Part shown: positions 22,519 through 30,416 of the stretch, piece by piece
Layout: each line of letters opens with the position of its first letter
How positions within the stretch are numbered: the stretch's first letter is position 1
Source of the DNA: Bacillota bacterium
Lineage (GTDB): Bacteria > Bacillota > Clostridia > Oscillospirales > Oscillospiraceae
DNA: 64,000 bases
NCBI GenBank assembly: GCA_030529825.1
Contig: JAUMWD010000005.1
Span: 1 to 64,000, forward strand
Direction: 5' to 3'
The notes under the pieces: generated by a model
What the model was told of the DNA's origin: nothing
Database searches by the model: none
The model's input: the letters and a program-made list of their open reading frames with translations, nothing else
Position numbers and translations under genes: made by a program

Positions 22519-23745
22519 ATGGCAAAATATAAGTATGATAAAAAAGGTCTCAAGGGCCTGACTCCCTTCCCCTTCCTGGGTGAGGTCAAGACCCGTATGA
22601 AGGAAATTGAAAAGGCACCCGCAACCATTCCCCAGTCCATTTTCAATCCCAATATTTTGAGCAAGCGTCTGCACCCCGCAGTGCAGCACTGCATCATTGC
22701 AAAGGTCGTTGACCACGGCGATGCAAAGAGCTTTACCCTCGTTCCCAATGAAGCAAAGGGCACCAAGGAAATGGCATACTTCCGCGCAAGCCAGTATGTT
22801 TCCGTTTCTCTGAACATTGACGGCGCACCCGTAAACAAGCCCTATACCATCCGTTCCAACCCCAAGGATGCACTGGGCACCGAAAACACCAGCTACACCC
22901 TCACCATTAAGCTCACAAATCCCTCCTATGCCTCCAAGCATATCCTCACCACCTGGAAGGAAGGCGACGAGGTTGATATCTCCGGACCTCTCGGTGATTT
23001 CTACTATCAGGACCTGCGTGATGCAAAGAACGTAGTCGCCCTTGCAGGCGGCAGCGGCATCACTCCCTTCTACTCCATGGCAGCCGCCATCGTTGACGGC
23101 ATTGAAGACTTTAACCTCACCATTCTCTACGGCAGCCGCACCGCCGACGGCATCCTTCTCAAGGATGAAATCGAAGAGCTGGCAGCAAAGTCCAACGGCA
23201 AGGTAAAGGTCGTTCACGTTCTGTCCCATGAGGAGAAGGAAGGCTTTGAGCACGGCTTCCTCACCGCAGAGCTCATTAAGAAGTACGCTCCCGAGGGCGA
23301 CTACTCCGTCTTCATGTGCGGCCCCAAGGTCATGTACACCTTCGGCGAAGCCGAGTGCAAGAAGCTGGGCCTGCCCAAGCGCCGCTACCGCATGGAAATG
23401 AGCGGTGACTACATGGGTGCTGTGAATAACGCAGACTTCCCCGAGGATAAGAAGGATGCCGAGTTTAAGCTCACCGTTGACATCCGCGGCAAGAAGCAGA
23501 CCGTTCCCTGCAAGTCAAGCGAAACTCTGCTGTGGGCCATGGAAAAAGCGGGCATCAAGGCTCCCTCCCACTGCCGCAGCGGCGAGTGCGGCTGGTGCCA
23601 CTCCAAGCTGGTTTCCGGTCAGTACTACTGCCCCAAGGAGGCCGATGGCCGCCGTCTGGCAGACAAGAAGTTTGAGTGGATTCACCCCTGCTGCACCTAT
23701 CCCATGAGCGACATGGAAATCCTCGTTTTCCCCACTGCTGAATAA
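22519..23745 (+). CDS. Ferredoxin reductase-type FAD/NAD(P) protein with C-terminal 2Fe-2S domain
   Basis: A 408-aa protein with three modules. A FAD-binding barrel (about 45-150) has KPYTIRSNP, the RxxS-type FAD motif. A NAD(P)-binding domain (about 165-285) has ALAGGSGITPFYSMA and FMCGPKVMY. A plant-type 2Fe-2S ferredoxin domain (about 315-408) has cysteines CRSGECGWC and a fourth in the HPCCTYP segment. The order FNR then ferredoxin is that of Hcr and several oxygenase reductases. In an anaerobe it would shuttle electrons between NAD(P)H and the adjacent CrtI-like flavoprotein. It begins one base after that gene, with its site in GGAGGGC. Confidence 0.9.
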   Translation: MAKYKYDKKGLKGLTPFPFLGEVKTRMKEIEKAPATIPQSIFNPNILSKRLHPAVQHCIIAKVVDHGDAKSFTLVPNEAKGTKEMAYFRASQYVSVSLNIDGAPVNKPYTIRSNPKDALGTENTSYTLTIKLTNPSYASKHILTTWKEGDEVDISGPLGDFYYQDLRDAKNVVALAGGSGITPFYSMAAAIVDGIEDFNLTILYGSRTADGILLKDEIEELAAKSNGKVKVVHVLSHEEKEGFEHGFLTAELIKKYAPEGDYSVFMCGPKVMYTFGEAECKKLGLPKRRYRMEMSGDYMGAVNNADFPEDKKDAEFKLTVDIRGKKQTVPCKSSETLLWAMEKAGIKAPSHCRSGECGWCHSKLVSGQYYCPKEADGRRLADKKFEWIHPCCTYPMSDMEILVFPTAE

Positions 23746-23753
23746 TCAAAAAT

Positions 23754-23788
23754 AAAAAAGACGGTATCGAAAGATACCGTCTTTTTTT
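23754..23788. terminator. Bidirectional terminator
   Basis: AAAAAAGACGGTATC and GATACCGTCTTTTTT pair perfectly around a GAAA tetraloop, between two convergent genes. Confidence 0.95.
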
Positions 23789-23795
23789 ATGGCTT

Positions 23796-25076
23796 TTATG
23801 GCCTTGTGTGTCTGTATTCCGTGTTCTGCCATTTACCGCCGTTATAGCGGTGCATTTCCTCCGTGAGATGGTCCCAGCGGAGAACGTCATTTGCATCGGG
23901 GTAGAACTCAATGAATCTTCCCTCAACAAAGGTGTAGAAGCGGGTAATGTCGGTACACATTCCGAAGGTGGGAACCTGCTCGGTGGAGAGGTCAAAGCTG
24001 AAGGGCTCGTCCTTCAAAATGCCGTCAAAGTGCAGACCGTCTTTGTCAAGCGTGAGCGTTCCCTCACCGCAGATGATGGAGGTTTTGTCGCCGGTGAGCA
24101 CCTTGTAGTCGGGGAGCACGCCCACCTTCACATGGCCAGAATAGCTGAAACCGGGCTTGCGTACATCCTCGGCGGCCCTTTTGCGCTGGGCAATAGTCCA
24201 ATCGGTGACAAGCTCGGGGCATAGGGAGTCACCCACGGGCTTGAGATTGTACTTTTCGTCAAGCTCAACGGTGTTGCCGCAGGAGAGACACTTCATGGTG
24301 TTTCCGCTGCATTCCATGTTGTACATGGTGCCGCACTTGGGACACATATAGAGAAGAGTGTCAAGATTCTTTGCCATCTGACCTTTTCCCTTGAAGGAAA
24401 CCTGCTGCTCCTTGTTCCAGATGTAATCATCGTGGGCGAGCAGACGGTTCATGGTGTCCTCAATCTCCTCAAGACTCATGGTCTTGAGCTGCTCGGCGGT
24501 GAACATCTGATTCACGGAGACATCGACACGGCCCACTCGTTCGTCAAGGCAATGCTTGGTGTAGGTCATGTAGCCGCCGGAAATTTTTGAGTAGTAAACG
24601 GGAAGCCCCAGCTTCTTAAGAAGCTTGGCGCCGCCGGGAATAACCGGCTGGGCCATGCCCGTAATGGAGCTCATGCCCTCGGGCATGATGCAGATGCTGC
24701 CGCCCGCTTTAGTAACGCGGAGAATCTGACGGATGGTGTAGGTGTCGGGGGTAAAATTCTTCTTGGGGATTACATTCATCAGCTTGAGAAGCAGACAGTT
24801 GGGGAAGCGGAAAAACTCATTGTAGCCTACAACATAGTTGAGCCTTTTGGGATAGCAGGCGGGCGCGGTGAACTGATAGTCCACGCGGGAGGCGTGGTTT
24901 GCAATGTAAACAATGGGGCCGTCCTCCTTGCCCGGATAGGCATTAAATGTGAAACTCGTTTTTGTTTTTTTGTTTAGTATCCACATTACAAGCCTGAGGA
25001 TGGTGTAAACAAATCTGTTGGGAAGCCCAAGCTGACGGGTATGGAGCTTTTCATCAAGGGTGGGTTTCTTTTTCAT
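23796..25076 (-). CDS. PlsC-like glycerolipid acyltransferase with zinc ribbon and extra C-terminal domain
   Basis: A 426-aa protein. The acyltransferase domain (about 40-220) has the catalytic HxxxxD motif as H61-A-S-R-V-D66 and the glycerophosphate-binding motif PEGMSS (from residue 132), a variant of FPEGTRS. A zinc ribbon follows (C245, C248, C263, C266), then about 150 residues with a PH-like beta pattern that I cannot place. Typical PlsC proteins are about 240 aa, so the C-terminal half is an unusual addition. It is two bases downstream of an ABC exporter-GNAT fusion, which suggests a joint role in making or moving a lipid-like molecule. Confidence 0.85.
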   Translation of the reverse strand: MKKKPTLDEKLHTRQLGLPNRFVYTILRLVMWILNKKTKTSFTFNAYPGKEDGPIVYIANHASRVDYQFTAPACYPKRLNYVVGYNEFFRFPNCLLLKLMNVIPKKNFTPDTYTIRQILRVTKAGGSICIMPEGMSSITGMAQPVIPGGAKLLKKLGLPVYYSKISGGYMTYTKHCLDERVGRVDVSVNQMFTAEQLKTMSLEEIEDTMNRLLAHDDYIWNKEQQVSFKGKGQMAKNLDTLLYMCPKCGTMYNMECSGNTMKCLSCGNTVELDEKYNLKPVGDSLCPELVTDWTIAQRKRAAEDVRKPGFSYSGHVKVGVLPDYKVLTGDKTSIICGEGTLTLDKDGLHFDGILKDEPFSFDLSTEQVPTFGMCTDITRFYTFVEGRFIEFYPDANDVLRWDHLTEEMHRYNGGKWQNTEYRHTRP

Positions 25077-25078
25077 AA

Positions 25079-27433
25079 TTATATAGACCTTTCCATTTTG
25101 ATTGCGAAGTATTCACCGTTTACGGCTTCCTCGCCCGTGGGCTCAAAGCCCTGAGCCCGCCAGAAGGCAATTGCCTCGGTGTTTTCTTTTGCGCAGCACA
25201 GGGACAGATAGTCGTAGCCCTGGGCCTTCATGGCGGCGCGCACATCGGCAAAAATGCGAGAGCCGATGCCCTTGCCCTGCAGCTGGGCATCCACCATGAA
25301 CCAGCCGATGAAAGCGTCGTCGTTTTCGGGATATCCCGTAATGAGATCCATTACGGCCACGAGAGCCCCGTTTTCGTAGAAACCCACGAAGAACTTGTCG
25401 GTATCCTCTTTGCCCTCGGGCAGCTCGCTGATGACATCGGTAAGACTTTCGACGGTGGGAATACTGCGCATATACTCGTAATATTTTGTGTTGGACATAC
25501 AGAGCTTGTATACATCTGAAATGTCCGATGCGGTGATTTTTTGAACATTGTAGTCCGTGGCAAGAGCCTGAATATTCAGCGCACCCTCACCATGCTCGCT
25601 CTCGTAGTCGATGGCCTGCCGGAACTGGGTTTCATACAGCTCACGGTAGGTGCCGCCGAGAGCCAGCAGCTCCTCATGTGTGCCCTGCTCGGCAATGGTA
25701 CCGTTTTTGACAACGAGAATGCGGTCAGCCTTGAGAATGGTTGAAAGCCTGTGAGCGATGACAATGCTGGTGCGCCCCTCCATAATCTTTTCCAAAGCGT
25801 CCTGAATGGCGTTTTCGGATATGGAGTCAAGGGCGCTTGTGGCCTCGTCGAGAATGAGAATTTTCGGATTCTTAAGAATTACACGGGCGATGGAGATTCG
25901 CTGCTTCTCACCGCCGGAAAGCTTCAGACCGCGGTTGCCCACGGGAGTGTTGTAGCCCTCGGGCTGTGACACGATGAAGTCGTGAATGCTGGCAATTTTA
26001 CAGGCTGCCTCAATTTCCTCCATAGTGGCATCCTCTTTGGCATAGCGGAGGTTTTCGAGAATAGTTCCGTTAAAGAGATAGGTTTCCTGGGTTACTACGC
26101 CTATGCACTGACGGAGATACTTAAGATCGAAATCACGGACATCCACGCCGGCAATCTTTACGCTGCCGCCCACGACATCGTAAAGTCTGGGGATGAGGTT
26201 TACCACCGTGGATTTGCCGGAGCCGGAGGGCCCCACAACGGCGTACATCTGACCGCCGGGAACGGTAAAGCTGATGTCGGTAAGCAAGGGAGTTTCCTTG
26301 TCATAGCTGAAGGCCACATGGTCGTAAACAATGTCCATGCTGTCCAGGTCGGGCTTTTTTCCGTTTTCGGGAGAAACAATGGTGTTCTCGCGGTCAAAGT
26401 AATCGAAGATACGGGTGAACAGCGCCAGAGAACGGGTAAAGTCCACCTGAATGTTCATGAGAGATTCCACAGGGCGGTAAAGACGGTTAATAAGCGCTAC
26501 CGTGGCGGTGATAGTACCTACGGTAAGGGCGGTATCGCTGTTTTTTATGATGAGGTAGCCGCCTGCAAAGTAAATGAGCAGAGGGCCGATTTGGGTGAAC
26601 ATACCCATGACAACGCTGAACCATTTGCCGCTGCGCCGTTCCTTCAGGGCAATCTCCGTTGCTTCGCCGTTGACCTTAACGAAGTTGTCGTATTCCTTCT
26701 CCTCGCGGGTGAAAATCTTCACCAGCATGGCTCCGCTGACGGAGAGAGTTTCGTTAATTACCTGGTTGAGCTCGTCGGTTTTCTCCTGACTTTCGGAGAG
26801 CAGCTTCCAGCGGGTTTTGCCTGCGCTCTTGGTGGGGATAATAAGCAGGGGAATAACCACAATGCCCACAAGTGCAAGCTGCCAGCTCATGGAGAAAAGT
26901 GCGACTAAAGTAGTGACAACGGTGGCAATGTTGCTGACGATACTGGAAAGCGTTCCGCTGATGACGGTGCTTACGCCGCTGATGTCGGTGTTCATGCGGG
27001 TGATGATGTCGCCCTGCTTTTCCGTGGTGAAAAAGCTGTGGGGCATATACTGCAGATGGTGGTACATCTGGTTCTTCATGTCGAAGATGATGCGCTGGGA
27101 AATCCAGGCGTTTATGTAGCTTTCCAGAACACCGATTACCTGACTCACGGTAAGAGCACAAAATGCCAAGATGAGAAGCCTTATGAGCAGGGCAAGGTCT
27201 GTGCCTACCAGCGCCTCGTCAACGATACGGCCTGTTATGATCGAGGGAAACAGTCCAACCGTTGCGGAAAGCAAAATTGCTATGAAGACGAACAAAAACT
27301 GAAGCCAGTAGGGCTTCAGATAGGAAAGAATGCGGGAAAGCAGTTCCTTCGTAACCTTTGGCATATTGGCTTTTTCCTCATCAGTGAGAAAGCCTCTGGG
27401 GCCGAGGGAGCTTCGTCCTCCTCCACCGGGCAT
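25079..27433 (-). CDS. ABC exporter (MsbA/LmrA type) fused to a GNAT acetyltransferase
   Basis: A 784-aa single reading frame. Residues 1-600 form a complete half-transporter: six membrane spans (about 30-330), then an ATPase with Walker A GPSGSGKST (near 400), signature KLSGGEKQR (near 503), Walker B ILILDEATSALD and H-loop VIAHRLST. After a linker (about 600-630) comes a GNAT domain of about 155 residues. It has the acetyl-CoA loop QLQGKGIGSRI and the closing AFWRAQGFEPTG, a typical C-terminal GNAT motif. No frameshift or stop separates the parts. Such fusion is rare; most family members end near 600. It may acetylate its own cargo or be a tandem gene fused by chance. The promoter lies just upstream and plsC-like follows. 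Confidence 0.9.
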   Translation of the reverse strand: MPGGGGRSSLGPRGFLTDEEKANMPKVTKELLSRILSYLKPYWLQFLFVFIAILLSATVGLFPSIITGRIVDEALVGTDLALLIRLLILAFCALTVSQVIGVLESYINAWISQRIIFDMKNQMYHHLQYMPHSFFTTEKQGDIITRMNTDISGVSTVISGTLSSIVSNIATVVTTLVALFSMSWQLALVGIVVIPLLIIPTKSAGKTRWKLLSESQEKTDELNQVINETLSVSGAMLVKIFTREEKEYDNFVKVNGEATEIALKERRSGKWFSVVMGMFTQIGPLLIYFAGGYLIIKNSDTALTVGTITATVALINRLYRPVESLMNIQVDFTRSLALFTRIFDYFDRENTIVSPENGKKPDLDSMDIVYDHVAFSYDKETPLLTDISFTVPGGQMYAVVGPSGSGKSTVVNLIPRLYDVVGGSVKIAGVDVRDFDLKYLRQCIGVVTQETYLFNGTILENLRYAKEDATMEEIEAACKIASIHDFIVSQPEGYNTPVGNRGLKLSGGEKQRISIARVILKNPKILILDEATSALDSISENAIQDALEKIMEGRTSIVIAHRLSTILKADRILVVKNGTIAEQGTHEELLALGGTYRELYETQFRQAIDYESEHGEGALNIQALATDYNVQKITASDISDVYKLCMSNTKYYEYMRSIPTVESLTDVISELPEGKEDTDKFFVGFYENGALVAVMDLITGYPENDDAFIGWFMVDAQLQGKGIGSRIFADVRAAMKAQGYDYLSLCCAKENTEAIAFWRAQGFEPTGEEAVNGEYFAIKMERSI

Positions 27434-27466
27434 AAAACCACATCCTTGTGTTAGTGTAATGTATAA

Positions 27467-27495
27467 ATTTTATAGGAAAATATGCTGTTTGTAAA
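27467..27495 (-). promoter_or_regulatory. Promoter of the ABC-GNAT/acyltransferase operon
   Basis: Minus-strand TTTACA (27495-27490) and TAAAAT (27472-27467), spacer 17, 34 bases before the ATG. Confidence 0.65.
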
Positions 27496-27621
27496 CCGAG
27501 AAAACGACTTTTTTCAACAATATGAACGATATTTTTTCGGAAAAATTTATTAAAAGGACATGATTTTTTGAGATGAATGTTGTATTATAAAATAAGATAA
27601 CAGATTAAAGGAGGATGAGCC

Positions 27622-28776
27622 ATGGCGAATGTGCTGGATTATATTGACTGGCGCGGAGATTTGAGCTTTGAGGCGTCACCGGTCAATGAGATAGATAAAT
27701 ATATTTTCGCCGTTATAGGCAAGCCTGATTATACGGGAATTATCCCGGCTGACTGCACAAGCGTCAGCATCCGCGCTGCGGTTGGCGGTTATTTTGAGCG
27801 TTACCCCGATGCGGAAAAGCTGGGACTTATTGCCTCTGCCTTTACGCTTCCCGTGCTTAAAAAGCTTGCGCTGTCACCCCGCTACAGAAGTGTGAGACTC
27901 TCAAATTTCATAAATAAGGTCATCGCTGAGGACACGGAGCAGTTTTCCGCCCTGACGGTGCACGTGGAGGGTGTTAATTACATATCCTTCCGCGGCACCG
28001 ACGACTCCATTGTGGGTTGGAAGGAAAACTGTGAGCTGGCGGTGAAGGACAGCGTTCCCGCACAGCGCGATGCTCTGGCCTATCTTGTGGAGACCGCAGG
28101 CTGCTGCGAGGGGCCGATTGTGGTCTGCGGCCACTCAAAGGGCGGCAATTTGGCAATCTATGCCGCAAGCAATGCGCCTGTGGAGATTCAGGACAGAATA
28201 ACCGAGGTCTACAGCTACGACGGACCGGGCTTTATGGCGGATTTCCTTGACAGCGAGGGTTACCTGCGCATGGAAAGCAGAATAACCACAATGGTGCCCT
28301 ATAAATCGATTGTGGGCGTTCTGCTTAATCAGGCGGGCGACCTGCAGGTAATTCAGGCCGAGGAGGCAGGCGTGGTGGGCCATGACGGACTCACATGGAA
28401 TGTCACCCGTGACGGCTTTGTCCGCGCTCCCGAGCTCAGCGATGTAAGCAAGTTCTTCCGTACCTCCATGGCGGAAACCCTGAATGAAATGGGAACTGAG
28501 GATAAGGGTGAGCTTGTTGAGGAAATATTTGAGGCATTGACCTCCACCGGTGCGGTTAATCTTTCGGAATTTCCCGACCAGACTCTCCGCCAGATGCTCG
28601 AGGTTGCAAACAATTTCCGCAAGTCCGATGAGGTGCGCTCTTTTGTGGGAAAAATGGCGGAGAAATCCATAAAGCAGGCGAAAAGTACCTTTGAGGCATT
28701 CTTGGACTTGAACAAAAAGGATTCAGCTGCCGCAGATGCGCCTGACGAAGAAAAAGAAGAAAAAGGAGATGCTTAA
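27622..28776 (+). CDS. DUF2974 (Mbeg1-like) alpha/beta-hydrolase
   Basis: A 384-aa protein with the lipase-like features of the DUF2974 family. These are the nucleophile elbow GHSKGG with S172, the YISFRGTDDSIVGWKENC segment ahead of it, and YDGPGF after it, where an aspartate follows the family. No signal peptide is seen, so it acts inside the cell. Substrate unknown; members are annotated as putative lipases or esterases in Firmicutes. The last codons (EEKEEKGDA) are encoded by one arm of a 42-bp palindrome shared with the convergent malQ gene. AAAGGAGG precedes the ATG. Confidence 0.88.
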   Translation: MANVLDYIDWRGDLSFEASPVNEIDKYIFAVIGKPDYTGIIPADCTSVSIRAAVGGYFERYPDAEKLGLIASAFTLPVLKKLALSPRYRSVRLSNFINKVIAEDTEQFSALTVHVEGVNYISFRGTDDSIVGWKENCELAVKDSVPAQRDALAYLVETAGCCEGPIVVCGHSKGGNLAIYAASNAPVEIQDRITEVYSYDGPGFMADFLDSEGYLRMESRITTMVPYKSIVGVLLNQAGDLQVIQAEEAGVVGHDGLTWNVTRDGFVRAPELSDVSKFFRTSMAETLNEMGTEDKGELVEEIFEALTSTGAVNLSEFPDQTLRQMLEVANNFRKSDEVRSFVGKMAEKSIKQAKSTFEAFLDLNKKDSAAADAPDEEKEEKGDA

Positions 28777-28795
28777 GCATCTCCTTTTTCTTCTT
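28754..28795. terminator. Perfect 42-bp palindrome acting as shared bidirectional terminator
   Basis: The 21-base arms 28754-28774 and 28775-28795 are exact reverse complements, centred on TTAA. Transcribed either way this gives a long hairpin with U-rich 3' side. The central TTAA contains both stop codons, so the convergent genes overlap by four bases and both proteins end in EEKGDA. Confidence 0.93.
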
Positions 28796-30281
28796 CCTTG
28801 CTTCTTCCGTATATCTCGGTAATACGGGCAATTTTTTCGGCAAGGGCGTGGCTTGCCTCGCCCTCAAGAAGCCGCCATTGCCAGTTAAGCCCTAAAGTCC
28901 CGGGAGTGTTCATCCTGCTCTCTGCGCCCAGCTCCAGATAATCCTGCAGCTGCGCCACAAACAGCACCGCAACACTTCTCATGCCGCCGCGTATTATGCT
29001 CCAGCACAAATCCCCGTCATCCTGACCGAGGTATTCTTCGGCGAAGCCGATTTCCTCGGGGGATGCCTCCTCCAGCCATTGGACGAGGGGGGCATTGTCG
29101 TGGGTGCCTGTGTAGCAAATGCAGTTAATGCCGTATGTGTGGGGAAGATAGCTGCTTGGCTCCGAGGGATCAAAGGCGAACTCCAGCACCTTCATACCCG
29201 GAAGGCCCGATTCCTTGAGCATTTCCCGTACCTGTGGAGTGAGAATTCCCAAATCCTCGGCTATGAACCGGACATTGCTGAACCAGCTTGTGAGTCTGCC
29301 CACAAGATCCATGCCCGGGCCCTTCAGCCAGCGGCCCTTTACGGCGTTCTTTTCCCCGTAGGGTACGGCCCAGAAGCTCTCGAAGCCGCGGAAGTGGTCG
29401 ATGCGAAGAGCATCGAAGAGCCTTGCGCTGCCGTCAACACGGCGAATCCACCAGCCGTAGCCGTCCTTTTTCATGGCATCCCAGTCGTACAGAGGATTAC
29501 CCCAAAGCTGGCCCTCTTCGCTGAAATAATCGGGGGGTACGCCGGCAACATCCGTGGGTATGCTGTTTTCGTCTAACAAAAAATATTCGGGGGCTGCCCA
29601 CACATCTGCGGAGTCCATGGCAACATATATGGGCAGGTCACCTATGATGCCGATACCCTTTTTGCGGGCGTATTCCCGAAGCTCGTGCCATTGGGAGAAA
29701 AAGAGGTACTGAATAAATTCGAGCTGCTCGATGCAGTCCCTGTATTTGAGCGCATATTTTTCCACGGCCTCGGGCCTGTGAAGCCGGATTGCCTCCTCGG
29801 GCCATTCCGACCATGCTTTCATGCCGAAGTGCTTTTTCACCGCCATAAACAGGGCATAGTCTGGAAGCCAGCTGCTGTTTTCCGAAAGAAAAGCTCTGAA
29901 TTCGGCACTGTACTTTTTCAGACCGCGCTCTGCCGCAAGGTGCAGCAGTTCAAAGCGTGAAGCGTACATTTTTTCGTAGTCCACATAGCGACGGCTTTTG
30001 CCCCAGTCGATTCCCGTGAGCTCGCTTTTTTCAAGAAGCCCCTGCTCCACCAGAGTGTCAAGGTCTATGAAATAGGGATTTCCCGCAAAGGTGGAAAAGC
30101 TCTGATAGGGGGAGTCTCCGTAGCTCGTGGGGCCTACGGGGAGAATCTGCCACCAGCTTTGCTGTGCCTCCGCAAGAAAATCGATGAAATTGTATGCCGC
30201 CTTACCCAGTGTTCCTATACCGTGCGGTGAAGGCAGGGCGGATATGGGCAGAAGAATGCCGCTGCTGCGTTTCAGTTCCAT
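28773..30281 (-). CDS. malQ: 4-alpha-glucanotransferase (amylomaltase)
   Basis: A 502-aa GH77 enzyme that moves maltodextrin segments between glucans in glycogen and maltose metabolism. Seen are the N-terminal SSGILLPISALPSPHGIGTLG, WWQILPVGPTSYGDSPYQ, GDLPIYVAMDSADVW, the nucleophile region LRIDHFRGFE (aspartate near residue 293), IAEDLG with the acid/base glutamate, and YTGTHDNAPLVQW. Length is normal for MalQ. ATG 30281 is chosen because AAGGAC lies nine bases before it and the protein then begins MELKRSSG; the longer frame to 30341 has no support. It converges on the DUF2974 gene through the shared palindrome. Confidence 0.95.
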   Translation of the reverse strand: MELKRSSGILLPISALPSPHGIGTLGKAAYNFIDFLAEAQQSWWQILPVGPTSYGDSPYQSFSTFAGNPYFIDLDTLVEQGLLEKSELTGIDWGKSRRYVDYEKMYASRFELLHLAAERGLKKYSAEFRAFLSENSSWLPDYALFMAVKKHFGMKAWSEWPEEAIRLHRPEAVEKYALKYRDCIEQLEFIQYLFFSQWHELREYARKKGIGIIGDLPIYVAMDSADVWAAPEYFLLDENSIPTDVAGVPPDYFSEEGQLWGNPLYDWDAMKKDGYGWWIRRVDGSARLFDALRIDHFRGFESFWAVPYGEKNAVKGRWLKGPGMDLVGRLTSWFSNVRFIAEDLGILTPQVREMLKESGLPGMKVLEFAFDPSEPSSYLPHTYGINCICYTGTHDNAPLVQWLEEASPEEIGFAEEYLGQDDGDLCWSIIRGGMRSVAVLFVAQLQDYLELGAESRMNTPGTLGLNWQWRLLEGEASHALAEKIARITEIYGRSKEEEKGDA

Positions 30282-30353
30282 GATTTGTGTCCTTATGCGT
30301 TGTGATATACCCAATAATACCAAAATTTCGCGGATAGTCAATTGGCGAAATAA

Positions 30354-30381
30354 TAGACATCTGAAAAAACTATGATATAAT
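30354..30381 (+). promoter_or_regulatory. Promoter of the sensor phosphatase gene
   Basis: TAGACA at 30354-30359, 16-base spacer, perfect TATAAT at 30376-30381 preceded by TGA, an extended -10. Confidence 0.7.
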
Positions 30382-30416
30382 ACTTTATTAAAGAAATATT
30401 TTCAGGGGGTAGAGAA

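Noticed and set aside
20856-22838. A 660-codon antisense frame across the CrtI-like gene
   Set aside because: Same codon-bias artefact; it crosses the end of a second real gene and has no recognisable domain.
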